Shown: one piece after another, positions 1 to 5,277 of the stretch
Layout of the letters: each line of letters starts with the position of its first letter
Numbering within the stretch: position 1 is the stretch's first letter
Assembly: GCA_009778355.1 (NCBI GenBank)
Contig: WRJY01000144.1
Coordinates: forward strand, 1 to 5,277
Reading direction: 5' to 3'
DNA: 5,277 bases
Origin: Desulfovibrionaceae bacterium
GTDB taxonomy: Bacteria; Pseudomonadota; Gammaproteobacteria; Burkholderiales; Burkholderiaceae_C
Made by a program: the position numbers and the translations under genes
The notes under the pieces: model-generated
Told to the model about the DNA's origin: nothing
The model's input: only the letters and a program-made list of their open reading frames with translations
Database searches by the model: none

Positions 1-582
1 CTGCCGGCGCGCCAGCAGCCGGGCCGAGCCGATGGCGTCCACCAGCAGCCGCACCTCGACGCCCGCGCGCGCGCGCGCCGTCAGCGCTTGCAGCAGGCGC
101 GCGCCGGTCTGGTCGGGATTGAAGATGTAGTACTCCAGGTGGATGTGGCGCTGCGCGCTTTCCACCTCGCGCAGCAGCGCTTCGAGCGTGGCGCCGCCGC
201 TGGGCAGGATGTGGATTTCGCGCGCGCTCGACATCGGCAGCCCGCTGGCGCGCTCGATCAGTTCGGCGTGCTGGCTCGCCCACGGCGGCGCGTCGGCATG
301 CGCGGCGCTCAGGGCGTCGCGGTCCTGGCGCGACATGGCCGACGCCTTGCTGTGCCAATGCCGCAGCCGCTGGCGCTTGATGCGCCGGGGCCCAAAATAG
401 GCGTAAACGAAGAAGCCGACCACCGGCATCAGGTTCAGCGCCATCATCCAGGCCAGCGTCGCCACCGGCGACTTGCGCTGCATCACGATCCAGATCGTCA
501 GCACCACGCTGTAGACGGTCCACACCCAGCCCAGCCAGAAGGTCCAGGCGTGGCCGGCGATGCTCAGGCCAGACAGGCTCAT
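1..582 (-). CDS. cls: Cardiolipin synthase, N-terminal part (runs off left edge)
   Basis: Reading the minus strand from the ATG at 582 gives 194 uninterrupted codons to the window edge. The protein starts MSLSGLSIAGHAW. It has two hydrophobic segments (about residues 12-34 and 39-63) separated by QRKSP, the usual PLD-nuclease N-terminal membrane region, ending in YAYFGPRR. After a basic linker comes the start of the first phospholipase D domain: HIHLEYYIFNPDQTG (about 145-160) and VRLLVDAIGS (about 178-187), both typical of bacterial cardiolipin synthases. The family condenses two phosphatidylglycerols, or PG with another lipid, into cardiolipin at the inner membrane. Both catalytic HKD motifs would lie beyond the window, so activity cannot be judged here. 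A GGAG on the minus strand (590-587) sits 4 nt before the ATG, which supports this start. It is transcribed divergently from folC. Another PLD-family membrane phospholipid enzyme is the only real alternative. Confidence 0.9.
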   Translation of the reverse strand, partial: MSLSGLSIAGHAWTFWLGWVWTVYSVVLTIWIVMQRKSPVATLAWMMALNLMPVVGFFVYAYFGPRRIKRQRLRHWHSKASAMSRQDRDALSAAHADAPPWASQHAELIERASGLPMSSAREIHILPSGGATLEALLREVESAQRHIHLEYYIFNPDQTGARLLQALTARARAGVEVRLLVDAIGSARLLARRQ

Positions 583-612
583 GGCGCTCCGCGCCCCGCC
601 CGGAATGCAACA

Positions 613-641
613 ATGATCCTGTTGCCTCCGCCGCAGGGCAA
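613..641 (-). promoter_or_regulatory. Possible sigma70-type promoter for cls
   Basis: On the minus strand, TTGCCC (641-636; 4 of 6 matches to the -35 consensus) and GATCAT (618-613; 4 of 6 to the -10) are separated by exactly 17 nt. They would start transcription about 20-25 nt before the cls start codon. The -10 lies inside a short inverted repeat, GCAACA/TGTTGC (607-612 and 620-625). Both boxes are only moderate matches, so this is a candidate and no more. Confidence 0.3.
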
Positions 642-748
642 AGAAGTGGATTGGGGTTGCACGGCAACGGCTGCGGTCATGCGCACCGATGATGCCACGC
701 GCCGCGCTGGCGTGGGTAACAATCCGCAGCCTGATGACGACATTGCAC

Positions 749-2056
749 ATGACCACGCTGCCAGACTGGCTGGCGCACTGCGAGCGCCTGCACCCCAAGG
801 CCATTGCCCTGGGGCTGGAGCGCGTGCGCGCGGTGGCCGCCCGCATGGGCCTGCGCTTCGATTGCCCGGTATTCACCGTGGCGGGCACCAACGGCAAGGG
901 ATCCACCGTGGCGATGCTGGAGTCCATACTGACCCAGGCGGGCTTTCGCACCGGGGCCTACACCTCGCCACACCTGGTGCGCTTCGAGGAACGTTGCCGG
1001 ATTCGCGGCGAACCCGCCGATGCTTCTGAATTGATAGCGGCCTTCGCCGAAGTGGAAAGCGCCAGGGGCGATGTGGAACTGACCTATTTCGAGTTCACCA
1101 CGCTGGCCATCCTGCGCGTGCTCTCGCGCGCCGGGCTGGACGCGGCGATCCTCGAAGTCGGCCTGGGCGGGCGGCTGGACGCGGTGAACGTGGTCGATGC
1201 CGACTGCGTCATCATCACCAGCATCGACATCGACCACGCCGAACTGCTGGGCGACACGCGCGAGCAGATCGGGCTGGAAAAGGCCGGCATCCTGCGCACC
1301 GGGCGGCCCGCCATCATCAGCGACCCGGTGCCGCCGCAAAGCGTGATCGACCGCGCCATCGAAATCGGCGCCGACCCGTGGCTGCCGGGGCGCGACTACA
1401 ACCACGCCGGTGACCGGCAGCAATGGGCCTGGGCCGGACGCGGACGCCGCTACGCGGGCCTGGCCTACCCGGCGCTGCGCGGGGCCAACCAGCTCATCAA
1501 CGCCTCGGGCGTGCTGGCGGCGCTGGAAGCGATGCGCCCGCGCCTGCCGGTCACCGCGCAGGCCGTGCGCACCGGCCTGGCGCTGGTGGAGTTGCCGGGG
1601 CGCTTTCAGACCGTACCAGGCCAGCCCGCCCTGGTGCTGGACGTGGCGCACAACCCGCACGCCGTGGCCGCGCTGGCGCTGAACCTGGACGCGATGGGTT
1701 TTTACCCCGCCACGCACGCCGTGTTCGGCGCCATGGCCGACAAGGACCTGACGCTGATGCTCCAGCGCATGGACCCGCTGGTGGACCGCTGGTACTTCAC
1801 CGACCTGCCCACCCCGCGCGCCGCCGCCGCCGCCGCGCTGCAAGCCGCCTGGCAGGCGCTGACGCGGCGCGGCGACGCCGCTTCGCGGGTGTTCGCGGCG
1901 CCGGCGCAGGCGCTGCAAGCGGCCGCCGCCGAAGCCACCCCCGCTGATAGAATTATCGTTTTCGGATCGTTTTACACGGTGGGCGGCGTGCTGGAGCAAG
2001 GCCCTGTGCGCCTGCAAGCTGGCCGGCCCGCACCGGCGCCGGACATGCGCCACTGA
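749..2056 (+). CDS. folC: Bifunctional dihydrofolate synthase / folylpolyglutamate synthase
   Basis: FolC joins L-glutamate to dihydropteroate to make dihydrofolate and adds further gamma-glutamates to tetrahydrofolates, using ATP in the cytosol. The 435-residue product has the Mur-ligase-like family marks in order: the P-loop GTNGKGS (46-52), TSPHLVRFEER just after it, LTYFEFTTLAIL, EVGLGGRLDAVN (136-147), LEKAGIL with Lys178 at the position carbamylated in E. coli FolC, DVAHNPH (298-304) linking the two domains, and DRIIVFGSFYTVGG near the C terminus. The length is normal for bacterial FolC. I prefer the ATG at 749 because MTTLPDWLAHCERLHPK matches the usual family N terminus. The in-frame ATG at 734 (five residues longer) is possible, and neither has a clear Shine-Dalgarno. 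The stop lies 4 nt before the SPOR gene. In E. coli the same gene sits upstream of dedD-cvpA-purF. Confidence 0.96.
   Translation: MTTLPDWLAHCERLHPKAIALGLERVRAVAARMGLRFDCPVFTVAGTNGKGSTVAMLESILTQAGFRTGAYTSPHLVRFEERCRIRGEPADASELIAAFAEVESARGDVELTYFEFTTLAILRVLSRAGLDAAILEVGLGGRLDAVNVVDADCVIITSIDIDHAELLGDTREQIGLEKAGILRTGRPAIISDPVPPQSVIDRAIEIGADPWLPGRDYNHAGDRQQWAWAGRGRRYAGLAYPALRGANQLINASGVLAALEAMRPRLPVTAQAVRTGLALVELPGRFQTVPGQPALVLDVAHNPHAVAALALNLDAMGFYPATHAVFGAMADKDLTLMLQRMDPLVDRWYFTDLPTPRAAAAAALQAAWQALTRRGDAASRVFAAPAQALQAAAAEATPADRIIVFGSFYTVGGVLEQGPVRLQAGRPAPAPDMRH
1945..1953 (+). promoter_or_regulatory. Candidate extended -10 promoter inside the 3' end of folC
   Basis: TGATAGAAT contains an extended -10 arrangement (TG, one base, TAGAAT; 5 of 6 matches to TATAAT). 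It sits in an A/T-richer patch within a very GC-rich gene, about 110 nt before the next start codon. No convincing -35 lies 17 nt upstream, which an extended -10 may not need. The codons here (AGA, ATT, GTT, GGA, TTT) are unlike the rest of folC, which hints at selection on the DNA itself. If real, it would drive the SPOR gene, cvpA and perhaps purF independently of folC. Confidence 0.35.
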
Positions 2057-2060
2057 ATTT

Positions 2061-2978
2061 ATGGCCTTTTTCAAGTTCCGCCAGCGCGGCCAGCCCCAAC
2101 CCGATCCCCACGCCCGGGGGGATGCGCCCGGTATCGGCGGCAGCCAGGAAAGCATCGACAGCCTGCGCCGGCGCGCCCGCCACCGGCTGGCGGGCGCAGC
2201 GGTGCTGGTATTGGCGATAGTGGTCGGTTTTTCGCTGCTGTTCGACTCGCAGCCCCGCCCGGGGGTGATTGACGCGCCCATCACGATCCCCGACCAGGAC
2301 AAGGCGCCGCCGCTGCGCGGGCCAGACCTGTCCGCCAGCCGCGTGCCCGCCGCCGCCAGTCTGGACGAGCGCGAGGAAGTCGTCGCCTCGCCTGCGCCAG
2401 CGGCGCGGCGCGCATCCGAACCCGCTTCGCAGACGGCTCCGGCATCCCCTGCCGCTGACACTGCGCGCAACGTTTCGCCCGACACCCGCGCCAGCGACGA
2501 GGCGCGCGCCCGCCGCGAGACCGAAGCCAAGGCCAAACGCGAAGCCGAGGCCGAAGCCAAGGCCAGGCGTGAAGCTGATGCCAAGGCCAAGCGTGAAGCC
2601 GAAACCAAGGCCCGCCGCGAGGCCGAACAACGCGCCGCCGAAAAACGCGAAGCCGACCGCGTGCTCGCCCTGCTGGAAGGCCGCCGAACGCAGCCAAACA
2701 CCGCGCCATCCGCCGCGCCAAACGCCAGCGCCGCTGCTGCCAGCAGCAAGGGCCGCTTCATCGTCCAGATTGGCGCCTTTACCGACGCCGCCAAAGTGCG
2801 CGAAGTGCGCCAGCAGGCCGAACGCGCCGGCGTCAAAACTTACATCCAGACCGTTGACACCAAGGGCGGCAAGCGCATCCGCGTGCGCGCCGGCCCGTAT
2901 GCCAGCCGCTCCGAGGCCGGGAAAGCCGCCGCCGCGCTGAAAAAGGCCGGACTGCCGGGGCCCATTCAAGCGTTATGA
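2061..2978 (+). CDS. SPOR-domain membrane protein, DedD-like
   Basis: The 305-residue product has a short cytoplasmic N terminus ending in a basic stretch (SIDSLRRRARHR, 31-42), one membrane segment (about 43-61), and then the DSQPRPGVIDAPITIPD stretch usual for this family. A Pro/Ala/Ser-rich linker (about 82-145) leads to a long, highly charged Ala/Glu/Lys/Arg helix (about 146-207), a second low-complexity linker, and a C-terminal SPOR domain (about 230-305; GRFIVQIGAF at the start, RIRVRAGPYASRSEA in the second half). SPOR domains bind peptidoglycan stripped of stem peptides at the septum, so this is likely an inner-membrane protein with its bulk in the periplasm, acting in cell division. 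Its place between folC and cvpA matches E. coli dedD, but it is longer than the roughly 220-residue E. coli protein, mainly through the charged helix. No clear Shine-Dalgarno precedes the ATG; the folC stop 4 nt upstream suggests translational coupling. Orthology to dedD is inferred from order and architecture. Confidence 0.92.
   Translation: MAFFKFRQRGQPQPDPHARGDAPGIGGSQESIDSLRRRARHRLAGAAVLVLAIVVGFSLLFDSQPRPGVIDAPITIPDQDKAPPLRGPDLSASRVPAAASLDEREEVVASPAPAARRASEPASQTAPASPAADTARNVSPDTRASDEARARRETEAKAKREAEAEAKARREADAKAKREAETKARREAEQRAAEKREADRVLALLEGRRTQPNTAPSAAPNASAAAASSKGRFIVQIGAFTDAAKVREVRQQAERAGVKTYIQTVDTKGGKRIRVRAGPYASRSEAGKAAAALKKAGLPGPIQAL
2520..2640 (+). repeat. Imperfect tandem repeat encoding a charged helix
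   Basis: The word GCCAAGGCC, or a one-base variant, recurs at 2526, 2556, 2580 and 2604, giving spacings of 30, 24 and 24 nt. The units encode variants of EAKAKREAE and EAKARREAD. Because the spacings are multiples of three, gain or loss of units keeps the reading frame. The stretch lies inside the SPOR-domain gene. Confidence 0.75.
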
Positions 2979-3463
2979 CCGCGCTCGACTGGATCTGTCT
3001 GGTCGCATTGCTGGTCTCGGTTCTGCTTGGCGCCTGGCGCGGCCTGCTGTACGAAACGCTGGCCATCGCCGGCTGGGTAGCGGCTTTCGTGGCCGCGCGC
3101 TGGTTGGCTGAACCGGTCGGCGCCTGGCTGCCAATGGGCGCATCGAGCGAGCCATTGCGCCACGCGGCTGGCTTCGCGCTGGTCTTCGTGGTGGTGGCGT
3201 TCGCCTGCGGCATACTGGCCAGCCTGGCCCGCCGCGCGGCCAAATCCTTGGGCATGAGGCCGGTGGACCGGACATTCGGCGCCGCCTTCGGCTTGGCGCG
3301 CGGCCTGTTCCTGCTGCTGGCGCTCGACGCCCTGGCGCTGATGACGCCGCTGCACGAAGCCGAATGGTGGCGCGCCTCGATCAGCGCGCAATGGCTCGAC
3401 TTCGCCCTGGCGCAGCTTCACCTTTTGCTGCCGGCGTCCTGGAGCAAATACCTTGCGGCCTGA
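2975..3463 (+). CDS. cvpA: CvpA family inner-membrane protein
   Basis: The 162-residue product is strongly hydrophobic, with about four membrane segments (roughly 5-24, 27-46, 63-87 and 100-122). It begins with the family signature: an early acidic residue (Asp5), LLVSVLLGAWRG with the conserved G-x-x-R-G (19-23), then YETLAIAGWVAAFVAARWL. The length is typical for CvpA. The family was named for a role in colicin V production in E. coli, and its biochemical activity is not firmly established. Linkage to purF is conserved in proteobacteria. The start codon overlaps the stop of the SPOR gene as ATGA (2975-2978) and no separate ribosome site is obvious, so translation is probably coupled. The C terminus ends SWSKYLAA just before the purF leader. 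Confidence 0.93.
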   Translation: MTALDWICLVALLVSVLLGAWRGLLYETLAIAGWVAAFVAARWLAEPVGAWLPMGASSEPLRHAAGFALVFVVVAFACGILASLARRAAKSLGMRPVDRTFGAAFGLARGLFLLLALDALALMTPLHEAEWWRASISAQWLDFALAQLHLLLPASWSKYLAA

Positions 3464-3490
3464 AGCATCGACAATGACGGCGTTGTGAAG

Positions 3491-3507
3491 CCACGCGCGG
3501 CGCGTGG
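3491..3507. repeat. Perfect 17-bp palindrome in the purF leader
   Basis: CCACGCGCGGCGCGTGG has two 8-nt arms around a single central G. As RNA it would form a GC-rich hairpin with a stem of about six base pairs. No T-run follows, so it is not a standard intrinsic terminator. It sits between the cvpA stop and the purF start and could be an operator, an RNA structure or chance in GC-rich DNA. Confidence 0.6.
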
Positions 3508-3512
3508 ATCGC

Positions 3513-3521
3513 CGACAATTA
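3513..3521 (+). promoter_or_regulatory. Weak -10-like element before purF
   Basis: CGACAATTA contains GACAAT (3514-3519), a 4 of 6 match to the -10 consensus, in the only A/T-rich stretch of the 102-bp cvpA-purF gap and about 47 nt before the purF start. The same seven bases, CGACAAT, also occur at 3469-3475. No matching -35 sits at the right spacing, because the palindrome at 3491-3507 occupies that place. The gap itself suggests purF may have extra control beyond read-through from cvpA. Confidence 0.2.
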
Positions 3522-3565
3522 AAGGTTCCGTCCGTTCACTCTTCGCACACCAAAGCGCAAATACC

Positions 3566-5065
3566 ATGTGTGGCATTGTCGGTATCGTCAGCAACGCACC
3601 CGTCAACCAGCTCATCTACGACGCCCTGCTGCTGCTTCAGCACCGCGGCCAGGATGCCGCGGGCATCGTCACGCAGCAGGAGCGCAAGTTCTACATGCAC
3701 AAGGCCAAGGGCATGGTGCGCGATGTGTTTCGCACGCGCAACATGCGCGCGCTGCCAGGCGCCAGCGGGCTGGGCCAGGTGCGCTACCCGACGGCGGGCA
3801 ACGCCGCCAGTGAGGAAGAGGCGCAGCCGTTCTACGTCAATGCGCCGTTCGGCGTGGTGCTGGTGCACAACGGCAACCTGACCAACGCGCAAGCGCTCAA
3901 GGACGAGCTGTTTTCCGCCGACCACCGCCACATCAACACCGAGAGCGATTCCGAGGTACTGCTGAACGTGCTGGCGCACGAACTGGAAAAGGCCACGCGC
4001 GGCGGCGGACTGGGGCCGCACGAGGTGTTCGCCGCTGTGGCCGGCGTGCATCGGCGCCTGCGCGGTTCATACGCCGTGGTGGCGCACATCGCCGGCCATG
4101 GCATGGTGGCGTTCCGCGACCCCTTCGGCATCCGCCCGCTGTGCTTTGGCCGCGGGCCGGATGGCAGCGTGATGGCGGCCAGCGAGTCGGTGGCGCTGGA
4201 AGGCACCGGCCACGCGCTGGAGCGCGACCTGGCGCCGGGCGAGGCGATCTTCGTCACGCTCGATGGCGCACTGCACGCGCGCCAGTGCGCGCAGCATCCG
4301 CGCCTGTCGCCCTGCATTTTTGAATACGTCTATCTGGCGCGGCCCGACTCGGTGCTGGATGGCATCTCGGTCTATCAGGCGCGTCTGAATCTGGGCCAAA
4401 CGCTGGCCAAGCGCGTGATTTCCACCGTGCCGCCCGACGAGATCGACGTGGTGATCCCGATTCCCGAATCCAGCCGCCCCAGCGCCACCGAACTGGCCCG
4501 GCTGCTGGGCAAGCCCTACCGCGAGGGTTTTGTGAAAAACCGCTACGTTGGGCGCACCTTCATCATGCCCGGCCAGTCGGTGCGCAAGAAATCGGTACGC
4601 CAGAAGCTCAACGCCATCGCCAGCGAATTCGCGGGCCGCAACGTGCTGCTGGTCGACGACTCCATCGTGCGCGGTACCACCAGCAAGGAAATCGTCCAGA
4701 TGGCGCGCGAGGCCGGCGCGCGCAAGGTCTACATGGCCAGCGCCGCGCCGCCGGTGCGCTACCCCAACGTCTATGGCATCGACATGCCGACCAAGGAAGA
4801 ACTGGTGGCGCACGGCCACACGGTGGAAGAGGTGCGCCAGATCATCGGCGCCGATGCGCTGATTTACCAGGATGTGCAGGCCATGAAACGCGCCGTCGGC
4901 GAGTTGAACCCCGCCGTGCAAGGCTTCGACGCCTCGTGCTTCGACGGCATCTACGTCACCGGCGACATCACCGAGGGCGACATCGCGCGCCTGAACCAGC
5001 AGCGCCCGAAGGCCATCGAGGACGATGAAAGCTCTTCGCGGCTGACGCTGCCCAATGCCACTTGA
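3566..5065 (+). CDS. purF: Amidophosphoribosyltransferase
   Basis: PurF catalyses the first committed step of purine synthesis: PRPP plus glutamine gives 5-phosphoribosylamine, glutamate and pyrophosphate, in the cytosol. The 499-residue product begins MCGIVGIVS. Cys2 becomes the N-terminal nucleophile once Met is removed, which fixes the start at the ATG at 3566 even though the frame is open upstream to a GTG at 3485 and no Shine-Dalgarno is clear. The glutaminase domain (about 2-235) shows LLLLQHRGQDAAGI, QVRYPTAG with Arg73, HNGNLTNA (101-108), NTESDSEVLLN and GHGMVAFRDPFGIRPL. The phosphoribosyltransferase domain (about 260-450) shows FEYVYLARPDS, DVVIPIPESS, GFVKNRYVGRTFIMPGQ and the PRPP loop VLLVDDSIVRGTTS (360-373). 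There is no propeptide and I see no cysteine pattern for a 4Fe-4S cluster, so it is the E. coli type rather than the Bacillus type. Length and motifs are complete. Confidence 0.97.
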   Translation: MCGIVGIVSNAPVNQLIYDALLLLQHRGQDAAGIVTQQERKFYMHKAKGMVRDVFRTRNMRALPGASGLGQVRYPTAGNAASEEEAQPFYVNAPFGVVLVHNGNLTNAQALKDELFSADHRHINTESDSEVLLNVLAHELEKATRGGGLGPHEVFAAVAGVHRRLRGSYAVVAHIAGHGMVAFRDPFGIRPLCFGRGPDGSVMAASESVALEGTGHALERDLAPGEAIFVTLDGALHARQCAQHPRLSPCIFEYVYLARPDSVLDGISVYQARLNLGQTLAKRVISTVPPDEIDVVIPIPESSRPSATELARLLGKPYREGFVKNRYVGRTFIMPGQSVRKKSVRQKLNAIASEFAGRNVLLVDDSIVRGTTSKEIVQMAREAGARKVYMASAAPPVRYPNVYGIDMPTKEELVAHGHTVEEVRQIIGADALIYQDVQAMKRAVGELNPAVQGFDASCFDGIYVTGDITEGDIARLNQQRPKAIEDDESSSRLTLPNAT

Positions 5066-5067
5066 AT

Positions 5068-5148
5068 ACCCCCAGTCTCCACTCGCTGCGCGATGCTTCG
5101 CCTCCCCCTCAAGGGGGCGCCTTGGCGCGGCCTGCTCCGCGGCCTTTT
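5068..5148 (+). repeat. Hairpin-rich intergenic element resembling dispersed Comamonadaceae repeats
   Basis: Right after purF comes a stretch beginning ACCCCCAGTCTCC, followed by a TCGCTGCGCGATGCTTCGCC segment, the dyad CCCCCTCAAGGGGG (5104-5117) and a second hairpin at 5126-5141. From memory, C-rich elements of this kind, with a CCCCCAGTCT start and a CCCCCT-AGGGGG core, recur between genes in Comamonadaceae. Only one copy is in this window, so the dispersed nature is recalled knowledge and not seen here. A competing fold pairs CAAGG (5110-5114) with CCTTG (5120-5124). Confidence 0.55.
5126..5148 (+). terminator. Probable intrinsic terminator after purF
   Basis: CGCGG (5126-5130) pairs perfectly with CCGCG (5137-5141) around the loop CCTGCT, and GCC then TTTT (5145-5148) follow. 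Together with the CCCCCT/AGGGGG hairpin just upstream, this would end the folC-purF transcript 60-80 nt past the purF stop. The T-run is short and three bases from the stem, so termination may be partial. Confidence 0.45.
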
Positions 5149-5154
5149 GTCCCG

Positions 5155-5196
5155 TGATGTTTCATGCGCCGCGGATGATGCGGGCGCCATGAATCA
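5155..5196 (+). promoter_or_regulatory. Imperfect long hairpin in the leader of the next gene
   Basis: TTCATGCGCCGC (5161-5172) pairs with GCGGGCGCCATGAA (5180-5193) with two single-base bulges around the loop GGATGAT. TGA (5155-5157) can extend the stem by pairing with TCA (5194-5196) across a three-base bulge. No T-run follows. It lies 33 nt before the start codon at 5229, so as RNA it could act on transcription or translation of that gene. Its function is unknown, and I matched it to no riboswitch class. Confidence 0.4.
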
Positions 5197-5228
5197 TTGA
5201 AAATCAACAGAATCGAACTGTCACCCGC

Positions 5229-5277
5229 ATGAGTACCGTCCCCATTGCCCCTGATCGCCAACTGCCCGCCGCCCTGC
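5229..5277 (+). CDS. Start of next gene, possibly O-succinylhomoserine sulfhydrylase (runs off right edge)
   Basis: An ATG at 5229 opens 16 codons reading MSTVPIAPDRQLPAAL before the window ends. An in-frame TGA at 5190-5192 limits the start, and 5229 is the first ATG after it. No good Shine-Dalgarno is visible. The peptide is too short to identify by motif. The usual neighbour after purF in Burkholderiales and Pseudomonas is metZ, which makes homocysteine from O-succinylhomoserine and sulfide, and a variable N terminus running into LHPDT is common in that family. The last base here (C) is compatible with a His codon next. The metZ identity therefore rests on gene order and a weak N-terminal resemblance, so I give no symbol. 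Confidence 0.5.
   Translation, partial: MSTVPIAPDRQLPAAL

Noticed and set aside
88..1029. A 313-codon plus-strand frame crossing cls, the gap and the start of folC
   Set aside because: It runs antisense to the convincing cls N terminus and out of frame with folC, and its product is compositionally biased with no motifs.
1022..1036. Low-GC codons (TCT GAA TTG ATA) in folC with a TTGATA -35-like word
   Set aside because: No -10-like sequence lies at a workable distance, and the protein aligns here with the E. coli FolC wording without an insertion.
677..2836. A 719-codon open frame on the minus strand opposite folC and the SPOR gene
   Set aside because: Its product is low-complexity Arg/Ala/Gly/Ser/His with no recognisable domain, and it lies antisense to two well-supported genes. 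Long open antisense frames are expected in GC-rich coding DNA.
3485..3565. In-frame N-terminal extension of PurF by 27 residues from a GTG
   Set aside because: The catalytic Cys must be exposed directly after Met removal, and the E. coli-type enzyme has no propeptide. The extra residues cross the palindrome and look like translated leader.
3541..3565. A PurR-type operator before purF
   Set aside because: AAGCGCAAATACC only loosely resembles half of the E. coli PurR site and has no symmetric partner.
4067..4921. A 284-codon minus-strand frame inside purF, rich in His, Gly and Val
   Set aside because: It is a shadow of purF, whose motifs are complete on the other strand; no start context or domain supports it.
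5066..5228. A SAM or SAH riboswitch before the putative metZ
   Set aside because: I could not find the conserved cores or pseudoknot arrangement of those classes; only a simple imperfect hairpin is visible.
1..5277. A previously undescribed multi-gene system
   Set aside because: Every complete gene belongs to a known family in a conserved order. The novelty, if any, is confined to the non-coding and regulatory points listed.

Overview
The window looks like a high-GC betaproteobacterial chromosome, most likely order Burkholderiales, family Comamonadaceae (Acidovorax-like). The evidence is the wording of the FolC and PurF proteins, the strong G/C third-position bias, the gene order, and an intergenic C-rich hairpin element downstream of purF of a kind I recall from Comamonadaceae genomes. 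The genus cannot be fixed from the sequence alone.

Layout. Positions 1-582 (minus strand) hold the first 194 codons of a cardiolipin synthase (cls), which runs off the left edge before its first HKD motif. A 166-bp divergent gap follows. From about 749 rightwards lies a tight plus-strand block: folC (dihydrofolate/folylpolyglutamate synthase), a DedD-like SPOR-domain gene 4 nt later, cvpA overlapping it by an ATGA, then a 102-bp leader and purF (amidophosphoribosyltransferase). After purF come a 163-bp gap with a hairpin-rich repeat and probable terminator, an imperfect hairpin, and the first 16 codons of another plus-strand gene. By gene order that last gene is probably metZ.

How the genes fit together. 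folC-dedD-cvpA-purF is the same order as in E. coli. FolC makes and retains polyglutamylated folates, which supply one-carbon units to the purine pathway that PurF opens. The SPOR protein is a membrane-anchored, peptidoglycan-binding division-type protein, and CvpA is a small inner-membrane protein long linked to purF. Cls makes cardiolipin and is transcribed away from the block.

This is mainly a conserved housekeeping locus, and I see no phage, insertion sequence, CRISPR, tRNA/rRNA or defence system. The points worth a second look are regulatory: an extended -10-like patch with atypical codons at the end of folC, a perfect palindrome in the purF leader, repeated GTTGC/GCAAC words between cls and folC, and a Met-rich mini-ORF overlapping a hairpin before the putative metZ.
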